Assembly (NCBI GenBank): GCA_001275005.1
Contig: JWZX01002937.1
Coordinates: 1 to 40,955 of the forward strand
DNA length: 40,955 nucleotides
Source of the DNA: Chrysochromulina tobinii
Lineage: Eukaryota > Haptophyta > Prymnesiales > Chrysochromulinaceae
Reading direction: 5' to 3'
Below, piece after piece: positions 1 through 8,404 of this stretch (position 1 is the first letter of the stretch; the number at the start of each line of letters is the position of its first letter). A program made the translations under genes and the position numbers. The notes below the pieces were generated by a model. That model did no database searches. It was not told where the DNA came from and saw only the letters and a list, made by a program, of their open reading frames with translations.

Positions 1-990
1 ATTCACCATCGCAATTTCGAGAGGAGGGAGCCAGGGCGGGGGTGAGGCAGAAGCACATACTGTGTCCGCGCGGGCATCGGATGCGCGAGCGCGAGGTTCC
101 CACAGAGTTGTCTGTACCCACACAATCGAGGCAGATGTCGAGGTCGCATCCGTGGCCTTCGCACATCCAGCGAGTGGTTCCCGGCCGGATTCTCGATCCG
201 CACGGCCCATTGCAGAGAGGCTGGAATCCGCCGCGGCCGCCGCGGACGGGGGCGGGCACAAGGAAGTGACCACGAGTGCATCTAAACCTGGGAGGTTGGA
301 GTGCCCTTGAAGCGGTGGCTTCGGGCGGGGGTGGTTCGAAAGAGCTAGACTGGTTGCACTGCCTGGCTGCGTCCATCGCACCGACAGTGTAAGCCACCGT
401 TGAGCGTTGGGTCCGGGTGACCGCAGCGGACTGGAGGCGGGCTGCTTCCGTGAGTTCCGCCTCTGCCGCGCGGGCTACGCGAGCTTGCTCCCGCCGAGCA
501 GCGTGAGCGGCCGCCCTTGTCGCCTTAGCGGCTTGTCGACGCAGGCGAGCGTCGAGTGCGGCTTGCCTCCGAGCGTCTATGCGCGCCTGCTTCCGACGAG
601 CGACGGTGGGGTCAAACCCAGCATTCCGCAGCCATACGAGCCTGCGTTGATGCTTGGCAGCGCAGGAAAAGGCCCATGTGATATCCAAGTTGGGGTTCGC
701 TCGCGCATTACGCGCAAGTGTGTAAAATGCCGTGAAGACACTGAGCGCAGAGTCCCAGTTGTCGTAAGCCCACTCCCCCGCCTCGCGCCCTCCTTCCCTG
801 TCTGGCTCTGTGAAGGGCTTTCGCGCCCTGTCCAGCACCGCTATGCCCATCATGGTGGCCCAAGGTCGAAGCGCCCTGAAGCAGCGGCGAACGAGGCACG
901 GCACCGTCCCACACCTCCCGAAGGCCTCTCGAAGCCATCCACTTGGCTCTGGGGGCAGGCCTGTCAATGATGACAACGCAATCGCGGTAT
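1..990 (-). pseudogene. Retrotransposon ORF2, part 4: helical region and Cys/His zinc-finger tail, open at window edge
   Basis: A stop-free minus-strand frame runs from about 990 to base 1, in the same phase as the reverse transcriptase. It reads WATMMGIAVLDRARKPF, then NPNLDITWAF, then an Ala/Arg-rich helix, and finally a Cys/His-rich module at about 300-100: FRCTRGHFLV, LCNGPCGSR, then RWMCEGHGCDLDICLDC. A second module begins as RCPRGHSMCFC at the very edge. The C-x2-GH, C-x2-C, W-x-C and CDLDICLDC spacing resembles ZZ/C1-type treble-clef fingers. Such a tail could bind nucleic acid or protein. There is no stop before base 1, so the protein is incomplete here. Confidence 0.6.
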
Positions 991-3206
991 GAGACGGCGG
1001 TGGTCCGAACCGCGTTGACCTTTGTCGGCGGGCCCATGCGGGCCGTGCACGCCGCCTTCCGCCCCTCTCCAATGATGGCGACGATCCACTTGAGAAAGCC
1101 CCTTCCATAACCTAGCGCGAGGGTCCTCGCCGCTTCGGGTGATTCGACGACGAGCTGTGATCTCGGCGCGTCCGGTAACCCAAGCATGAATCGAAGGGCG
1201 GCGTGTCGCTCACGAGGGCCGAGGCGGTCGGCACCGCCTGAGAGGGCTGTCAAGGCGTAATGGGCCTGTTGAGTGCCAAAATCGCTGAGTCGGTGTGCCA
1301 GCCACCCCATGGCTCGTGATCGGTATAGCGCCGAGTCACCGACGCAGCAAGTCGTGATGGTGTGCCATCTCGACTGCGGCGCTCGAGCAGGGATCGGCCG
1401 CCACAAGCCGGCCACTGTAACGCCCTGAGCAAGAAAGCAACCTGTACAGGGGCAGGGGGCGTGCGTCTGGCACCACCATTCCCAGCCTCCCTTTTGAGGT
1501 CGATACTCTCGGAGGCGGTCGAGCTGGGCCTCCCCCGGAAGGACTCGGTCGAGGAGCCCTGCACCGAGGCGGTCGGCGAGAAGCCCACAGCGGTCGGCAC
1601 GTGCGTCGAGGATGCAATCAAATGTAGCCTCTGTGAGCAGCCTGGCTTTGACTGGGGAGCAGCGGAGGAGCTGCCATGTATCGCTAGACTCGAGAAGGGT
1701 GAATGAGGTAGTGCCCACCAGCTGGGCCATCATGAAGGCGTGGCAAAAATCATAAGCGGCGCGGCCAGCGCCCCTCTTGACACCGGCAATGCGACACTTG
1801 GCGTGAGCCGAAGGCATAAGGTCCATTGGCAGAATTGGGGAGTCGAGCATGAATTTGGCGGTAGCGTCAGCAGCCTCGTTCGGAGTAATGCCGTCGTGGC
1901 TGTGGACGTGGACGTAAAGGATGGCCCGATGGCGTTGCTCGAGCTCAGAAATGTTGCCAAGTTCCTTGTCCCGGTAGCGCGCGGTCTTCGCGGAGACCGT
2001 GCGCCCCGGGAAAGCATGCCCTGCTTGCATACCGCTCAAGCAGTCGGTGACCACCACCGAGACAGAATTCACCGTAGCGGCGAGGTGGTCCTGAAAGGCG
2101 GCGAGTTCGGCTTCGTAGGAATGGCGCTCAAAGGTATCTGCGTAGATGTCCAGTTGGCCCCCGAGCACCGAGCAGCCAAGAGCCTCCGAAGCGACGGCCA
2201 GGCACACCCTGCTGATGCGAGTGGCACCAGTTTCCTCGTGGATGTCCTTGGAGCCGTCGGTAGCGACGAAGTGTGAGACAGGGTATTCAGACTCAAGCTC
2301 AAGGAGCTTGTCGAATACAAAACGGCATTCCGTTATCTTGACCGTTTTGCGTGCCTTGTCACTCACAATCTGACATTCCCACCAAAAGCGGGCGGCGAGC
2401 GGGCAATCAGGGTGGGCGGGGTTGCCACGGAGTCTTCCCGCGTCGTCAAAGCGATATGCGAGTCTTACGCGGGCAAGCCATTCCTGCCCACGCCCATTCC
2501 ACCGTACGTGGAAGCCGCCCTGGATACGTTGGTGCCATACTCGGTCGGCGGGCGAGAGTTTAGAATCATAGAAGAAAATTGCTCGGCGAGTAGCCCCGTC
2601 TAAGTCCAGTTGAGATGGCCCCGTGGTGCCGGGGGGGTCAAAAAGCGGTGGGTTTGAGTCGCCCAGGAGGGCCGTGAACGCTTCCTTGAGTGAACGAAGG
2701 CGCCCACTATCCGTTGCCGTGACGCCCGGTGTGAAGACCGCCGTGGGGCAGTGAGGGATGTGAGGAGGGGGTGTCGCAGGGTGAACCCGATCCAAGGGGA
2801 GAGACCCCGTCGGCGAGCTCTTGACAACCACAGATTGCCGATATCCAAGCGCTGCGGAGCAAAACTCAGTGAGTAGCTGAGCGACGGTCTGGGGAGCCAT
2901 GTCATGAGGGATGCGCATTCGAACGCCGTCATGTTGGAGATTGATGACCTCGGCCTGCCACCTCCTGGCCCACTCACATTTAGCCCGACGCGACGCACCC
3001 TCGTAATCCTGAAGGACGTAGGACTTGGCTGTGAGTTCGCTGTCGCGATCCCCATCACGCATAAGAGAATTGATGAGCTCGACGTACTGAACGAGGTGGG
3101 GCCGAGAGCTCACGAGCCACCGAGCACGAGCTTCCTGTTCCCGTGCGAACCGGGCGAGGTTGAAGGTGACGGACAGCGGGGGTGGCGAACGGTGACCCCC
3201 CGTTCC
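708..3206 (-). pseudogene. Retrotransposon ORF2, part 3: RNase H domain
   Basis: This segment is one frame off the RT frame, after a frameshift near 3175-3206. The RNase HI active-site set is visible. FVATDGS gives the first Asp (near 2258), SYEAELAAF the Glu, VVVTDCLSGM the second Asp, and YVHVHSHDGITPNEAAD (to about 1865) the His and final Asp. RNase H degrades the RNA strand of the RNA-DNA hybrid during reverse transcription. Sequence downstream (CQTHAPCPCTGCF, MGWLAHRLSDFG) is unassigned. The frame ends at 708, but between about 1000 and 890 the plausible reading returns to the original RT frame, so the last ~60 residues of this frame are probably spurious. Confidence 0.7.
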
Positions 3207-5080
3207 AGTCGGGCCTGTGCAATCTCGAGCCGAGCTTTGGCTTCACAGAAAGCCCGGTGGATATCGGTGTCGGTAGGAGGAGCGCGAGCGCTGAGTCCTA
3301 CAAGCAGAACTCCAAATGCATCCGTGCAACGGGCGATGCGACAAGCTTCGTCCGTGAGCAGGGGCGGCCTGAGTTGTTCACGTGAAAGAAGCGCAGGAGA
3401 CAGACAAGAAGCGGGGTAGTCGACTGCAAGCATGGGTTCGCGCTGCCATGAAGCTGCAATCGGCCGTGGCATGGCAGAATTCATCGCGTTGGCGGCAAGG
3501 GGCTGGGGTGAGGCTGAGGGTGAATCCGGGGTCCCCACGTCTCGCTGGTGAAGGGGGCTGCTGACGGCGCTGGAAGTTGTTCCATCTCGAACATCGCTGA
3601 GAACATCACCCTCGTGTAACCAGTGAAGCATCCGAAGGGCGGCGCCTCTAGACTGGTCGCGGTCGAGAAGCTCGCGTAGCGTGTCGGTGAGGCGCTGACA
3701 CGCCTCGTCGTCGACGCGCAAAAATTCACGGCGTTCGGATAGCGTGGCAAACCTGTCATCGGCGGACTGATTGGGGGCGATCCGTGGGTCACTCTCGTCG
3801 TCCCCGTCGTCATCGTCGTGATGCAGGGTCCGCCGGGAGTCTTCTGGTCGCGCCGTGAGCCATTGAAGCCAGTCGACTCCTTGAGCGCGCATGATGCGTA
3901 ACACGGTGAGCGCGTCGACTGAGGGGATGAGTTCCGAGTCGCCGATGAACAGTTGAGCGAGGGCTCGGGCGTGAAGACAGCCACTCCAAAAATTGCTCGG
4001 ATTGGTTCTGTAGGAATCTGAGTGGATAATGCCGAGGAGAACGGGTACGAGCTCATAAAAGGACCGAAGAACGCTCTCGAGACCATAACTCCACAAGACA
4101 CGGGCAACGGCGTGGTGGGCACGGTCGGCGGCGGGGGTGCAAACGGGTGAAGCCAGCGCATTAACAAGCGTCATAAGGCTGGCCGCCATCATAGCGGGCC
4201 AGACGTGCACGTTGCCGTAACCTGAAATGTGAGCCGCCGGTCCGGCAGCAGCAACGAACAGCTGAGACAGGTCGTCATTGACGGACGTGGAAATGCCCCG
4301 AGGGGAAGCATGCAGTTGGACTCGAGGTGAGGAGTACGAGCGCCGAAAGCCTTTAACTCCCTTCTGTTGCAGGACGCGCCGGCACGCCGGTCCGAGCGTC
4401 CCCTCGACGGCCTCGAAGGAGCCACCAAAGCAGGCGCCGTAAAAGAAGGCGTTGCCGTTAATGCTGAGCCCAGCGCAGCCGAGCGCGAGCCTCCTGCTCA
4501 TCGACGAGGTGGCAGCCTGGGCGCCACACGCTGTTATTTTGGAGCGGAGAGTAGAGAGTCCAACCTCGTTGTGGCGGCCGTCCATTCGAGTAGCCATGCC
4601 GCAGTACAAGTAGTGTTCGGAGACGAGGAGGTTGGGGATACGCCGCGGGAGATCGCCGTCGACGAGCGCAGCGATGTAAAATTTCTTGCGGGTCTCGATG
4701 GGGATGAGCGTGCCGTCGCGACCGCGCTTGTATTCGAGAGATTGGACCACCGTTTTGTTGTTGCCCTTGATGTTGAGCTGACAGTCCGTGATGCGACTCC
4801 AGATAGACCAAAACAACGTGATCCTGTCGAGGAAGAAGGCCTCACCAGCCGCGTTGGCGGCGTCGTCGACGAAGACGAGAGATCCCATTTCGCCACCTGC
4901 CCCGTCAGGAGCAAACGCCGTGTAGCCGCTGATCTTGAGCTCGAGTGCTTGCGCTATCGTATCCATCATGATTTTGCAGGCTTCAGGTGAACCTTGCGCG
5001 CCTTGAAGGAAGCCTCGAAGGATTGGAAACGGGTCGGTGGCCCCAAAGGCCGTCTCGTACCGTCCTTGAGCGACTCCGTG
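3110..5080 (-). pseudogene. Retrotransposon ORF2, part 2: C-terminal reverse transcriptase and linker
   Basis: This is the direct in-phase continuation of the upstream RT after the TAG. RT motif B (FLQGAQGSP) lies at about 5000-4977, and motif C appears as LVFVDDAAN, the FVDD catalytic pair near 4867. Thumb-like sequence and an unassigned helical region follow, with an acidic patch near 3800 (HHDDDDGDDESD). The frame reaches TGA at 3110, but the protein-like reading has already moved one frame over, within about 3175-3206 where runs of C/G occur. From there LSVTFNLARFAREQEARARW flows into the RNase H segment. The first internal ATG is at 4969, but it is unlikely to be a real start. Confidence 0.7.
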
Positions 5081-5083
5081 CTA
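5081..5083 (-). other. In-frame TAG interrupting the reverse transcriptase
   Basis: The frame before this codon (ending V-E-N-W) continues in the same phase after it as H-G-V-A-Q-G-R-Y-E-T, then reaches RT motif B (FLQGAQGSP) at about 5000-4977. No frameshift is involved, so one base substitution explains the break. Stop readthrough cannot be excluded, but two further lesions in the same ORF favour decay. Confidence 0.8.
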
Positions 5084-8000
5084 CCAATTTTCAACGAGTC
5101 CGCGCAGTGCTTGAAGCCCCTGCTCGGGGAGCCCATAATGACGCATAGCTTGTGCTCCCGCCGAGCGAGAAAAGGACATGAAGCACTTGGTGAGGTCAAC
5201 GTAAAGGACGTACAAGGCTTTGCGACGATAAAGAGCGTCGTCGATGCAGAGGTGCAGGGCAAAAGCCTGCTCTGTGCAGCCCCTGCCCTTGCAGCCGCCC
5301 GCATGGTTCGCAAGAACTCTAGCGCCAACCGGCGTGAGAGCCGTGTGCAAGAGGCACCGTTCGGCGAGTTTGGCGCCATGGTTGATGAGCCAAATGTCGC
5401 GGAGTTGCTCCATGCGCAAAAGTCCGGACGCCTTTTTGGGAATGAGAACAGCCATGATTTGGAGGTAGTGCGCCGGGTAGACGCCTTCCTCCATGCAACG
5501 TAGCAAGAGCTCGAAGTAAGCGAGTTCTGCAGGGTGCCCCTCTGGTAGACATTGGAGCATCTCAATGATGAACGGGTTGAAGGCCCGCGCTTTGCCCTTA
5601 CGTTGTTTACGGGCCTCCCGGCGAAGTACGTCGACCGGAAGGGCGTCGCGAAGGGTCCAGGGGGCCCCACCCGGTAACGTCAAAGTCGGGGAAAGAGGCA
5701 CAAGCATTTGTAGCCAAGTACCGAAGGCTTCGTCATCCGAGGCGCTAAGGCGGTTTTGATTGACGCCGTATCTGTGAGCGAGAGTGTGAACTGCTGAAGC
5801 GCTTCTCTGAATCTCGCCGTCGTCGTCAATGAGCGCCGCGAGCTGGAACCTGTTGGCTTTCTTGCGCTGCTTGATGGCTCGGAGCCGCTCATGCATGCGC
5901 TCAGCGAATTCCTGTGCCGAGCATGGTTCGCCGACCCCGAGGTTGATAGCGTTGTTCAAATGACGACGCCGCGCCTCGACCTCGGGTTGTAATAGAGCAA
6001 TGGCGTCGCGGAGCCGCTTGGCGCATGCGTTGCGAAGATCCTTCCAAGAGAGCGCGCGCCCGGTCGCGGCAGCGCGCCGGATCTCGCGGTCGCGAACACG
6101 TCGGAGGATGACGGCCTTGTAGAGGCGGTCATTGTTGTCGGCAAGGAAGAAAGCTGAAGCACGGGTGTCGTGGTTGGCACTCCACTCGAAGGAAGCACTG
6201 ACGGCCGAGTAAAGGCCTCGCAACCACTGGAGGCGGGTCTCGGGTTCGTTGGGCGGTGCGGCTCGCGGTGCACGAGTGGCCCATTCGTCTGCACCCATAG
6301 CTGTGCTGGCGCTGCGGACGAGGTGTGCTTCTAAGGCGGCGAGGGCGATATCGGCCGTTGCCCCGCGTGGGGCCGTATAAAGCGCAGCGAGGCGGCCATA
6401 AGCGGGCCAGGCGCTTGGGGATTTGCTGATACGGTACGTACTGGCTCGTCCTTCGCCAAGCTTCTCGAGGGTACCCTCGTCGCGAAAAGAGAGACTGACA
6501 CGGTGATCAAAGGCATCGCCATCGCTGCCCCATTCGCCAAGAAAAATGCCACCCTTCTCGGAGGCCCTCCAAAAGGGGAAGGATTCACAATCCACAAAGA
6601 CGAAATCAAGATCTCGGTCGTGGAGGTGCCCCGTGGAGGCTCGAAAAGTAAATTCCCCCTGCTTGAGTCGTGAAGGGATAGCTGCACTGAAAGAGTCGCC
6701 GTCGGCTCCGCCAAACCATCGCCGATAAAGAGCCTCGTCATGGGCCTCGTTAGGTGAGCCATTGCGTCGCGAGGTAGGGGAGGGTGATGCGTTCCAATCT
6801 CCGGCGACTGCAAAAGGTAACGTAATAGCGCCCGAGATAGTGTCCATCGTGAGCGTCATCACTTTGTCCGCCACGAGCTCAATGAATGCCGCGCGCGTGG
6901 CTTGACTGGCGGCGGCAGGAACGTAGACACACGCGAAGAAGAGATCCTCATTCGCGAGGGGCCCGCGCGTTCGAGTGAGGCGAATGCCGAAAGCTCGTCT
7001 GCCTGCGTAAAGTTGTAACAGGTTAGCGACGGCGGGTGTGAGCCGCCCGTCGGCCTGTGCTGCCTCAATGTCGCCGGAGTGGAGGAGAGCGATGGCCGTG
7101 CTGTCTCGGTCTTCACTCTGTGCCGTGTGCGCCTTGCGGAACTGGTTGCGGTGCCACGCAAGCAGAACCCCGCCGCGACGGTGAGCATCTTTGCGAGAGC
7201 TGGTTTCTTCGCCGGCACGCGCCATGACATCGTAGCCGAGTCGGAGTAGTTCGGTTGCAAGGCGGTCGACGCTGGCCTGTCCACCTCCTAATTCCTGCAG
7301 CGCGACCAAAGCCGGTCGGTGCCAAAGTTGAATCGTGGAGAGTAGCGACCGGGTTCGGCAATCAAGGTGGTCAAGACCAGCGGCTTGTCTTTCGGAGATG
7401 GCCGATCCCTTCATGTTGAGAGAAAGGAGCGTGAAGCCGTTCTCGTTGGCAACCGGGAGCTGAGGGTCAAGTCGCAATGGCTGGGGCTCGTCTATTTCGT
7501 CACCGCCACCGCGTAACCGTAGAGTTCGTTGGTTGTTCCTCGGCACATGCCGCGCTGTCGACTCGATCACGCCTGAACCGTCGCGATGACAGCACGAGCG
7601 GGCAGGTAGCAACCCTACTCTTACGAGTAAGGAGGGAGAGGAAGACCTTCCGATGGGGAGTCCCAAGGGCTCGCGTAAGGCCCGTAGCGTTCGTAAGAGA
7701 ATACGTAGCCTGACGCCAGAGTGACGGTGGTGATGACGCGGTGATGACCGGGGCTCGGCGGGAATGCGGCGGCGAGTGGCAGGGCGGGCGGCACTGGCGC
7801 CAAAGGGGACACAACCGGTGTCACCTGCGCGCGTTTGAGCGTTCCTGAGCGCAGTCGCATGGAGGGCTGACCAGGTGCGAGAGCCGGCTGAGGCGGCGCG
7901 TCGCGTGAAGACATTGAAGTCGAGGGAGAGCGGATCGCCACGTAGTCCGCCACCATGAAGAGACAGCCAGATTGCAAACTTCCTCGATGCCATCACGGCG

Positions 8001-8404
8001 CCTTGCCGGCACGGCGCGAGAATGGCGAAGGAGAGCGGGGTCGCGAGCCACGAACAGAGCCCGGCCAAAGGAAAAGCGGCGCTTCGGCGGGTGGCCCCGT
8101 AGCGCAAGAGGGCCGTCAGGGCCCTCTCGAGTAAGCGACGCCGTCGTGGGCAGTGGACGTTCGCGAATCGGCGACCGCGAAAACCGTGCCAGATAGCGGC
8201 GCGAGTCCATGTGAGAGATAAGTGAGGGGCATGGCCCCACCGGACTCCGACTCTATGCGACCGCGTGCCCTGTTGCCCGTACTGTCCGAAGACGTGGTGA
8301 CGCGAAGTCCCCTCGTCGCCCCCGGCCGGGGCCGACAGCTGAATACCCACACACGCGTACGGGGGAGAGACCGTGTGACCGGTTTCCTGCGGAGGACTAG
8401 ACAT
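5081..8404 (-). CDS. Retrotransposon ORF2, part 1: AP-like endonuclease and N-terminal half of reverse transcriptase
   Basis: The ATG at 8404 lies in a compact ATGTCTAG overlap with the ORF1 stop. The first ~290 residues are Arg/Ala-rich and unrecognised, and they end in an LRLRGG motif (7522-7505). The nuclease domain (about 7440-6480) shows the expected blocks: LLSLNMKG, ALQELGG, GGVLLAW, VAGDWNAS (the GDxN motif), DLDFVFVD and a terminal DHR in the place of the usual S-D-H. The reverse transcriptase begins around 5600 with VLIPKK and WLINHGAKLAERC, and reaches motif A, LYVDLTKCF (catalytic Asp codon near 5194). Translation stops at TAG 5083-5081, between RT motifs A and B, so the frame as written ends inside the polymerase palm. 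The true start could be downstream; the region before the nuclease is only weakly protein-like. Confidence 0.75.
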   Translation of the reverse strand: MSSPPQETGHTVSPPYACVGIQLSAPAGGDEGTSRHHVFGQYGQQGTRSHRVGVRWGHAPHLSLTWTRAAIWHGFRGRRFANVHCPRRRRLLERALTALLRYGATRRSAAFPLAGLCSWLATPLSFAILAPCRQGAVMASRKFAIWLSLHGGGLRGDPLSLDFNVFTRRAASAGSRTWSALHATALRNAQTRAGDTGCVPFGASAARPATRRRIPAEPRSSPRHHHRHSGVRLRILLRTLRALREPLGLPIGRSSSPSLLVRVGLLPARSCCHRDGSGVIESTARHVPRNNQRTLRLRGGGDEIDEPQPLRLDPQLPVANENGFTLLSLNMKGSAISERQAAGLDHLDCRTRSLLSTIQLWHRPALVALQELGGGQASVDRLATELLRLGYDVMARAGEETSSRKDAHRRGGVLLAWHRNQFRKAHTAQSEDRDSTAIALLHSGDIEAAQADGRLTPAVANLLQLYAGRRAFGIRLTRTRGPLANEDLFFACVYVPAAASQATRAAFIELVADKVMTLTMDTISGAITLPFAVAGDWNASPSPTSRRNGSPNEAHDEALYRRWFGGADGDSFSAAIPSRLKQGEFTFRASTGHLHDRDLDFVFVDCESFPFWRASEKGGIFLGEWGSDGDAFDHRVSLSFRDEGTLEKLGEGRASTYRISKSPSAWPAYGRLAALYTAPRGATADIALAALEAHLVRSASTAMGADEWATRAPRAAPPNEPETRLQWLRGLYSAVSASFEWSANHDTRASAFFLADNNDRLYKAVILRRVRDREIRRAAATGRALSWKDLRNACAKRLRDAIALLQPEVEARRRHLNNAINLGVGEPCSAQEFAERMHERLRAIKQRKKANRFQLAALIDDDGEIQRSASAVHTLAHRYGVNQNRLSASDDEAFGTWLQMLVPLSPTLTLPGGAPWTLRDALPVDVLRREARKQRKGKARAFNPFIIEMLQCLPEGHPAELAYFELLLRCMEEGVYPAHYLQIMAVLIPKKASGLLRMEQLRDIWLINHGAKLAERCLLHTALTPVGARVLANHAGGCKGRGCTEQAFALHLCIDDALYRRKALYVLYVDLTKCFMSFSRSAGAQAMRHYGLPEQGLQALRGLVENW

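Noticed and set aside
407-970. Plus-strand 187-aa frame at the left end
   Set aside because: It has no domain features and lies opposite the minus-strand retrotransposon tail, which has conserved Cys/His spacing.
3190-3330. J-domain-like stretch (AFGVLLVGLSARAPPTDTDI) in ORF2
   Set aside because: It lacks the HPD tripeptide and the helix spacing of DnaJ domains. The resemblance is superficial.
7500-8240. Alternative minus-strand frames at the ORF2 N-terminus (7977-7621 and 8240-7821)
   Set aside because: They look somewhat protein-like, but each ends before the endonuclease domain. An indel in ORF2's N-terminal region remains possible and cannot be resolved without other copies.
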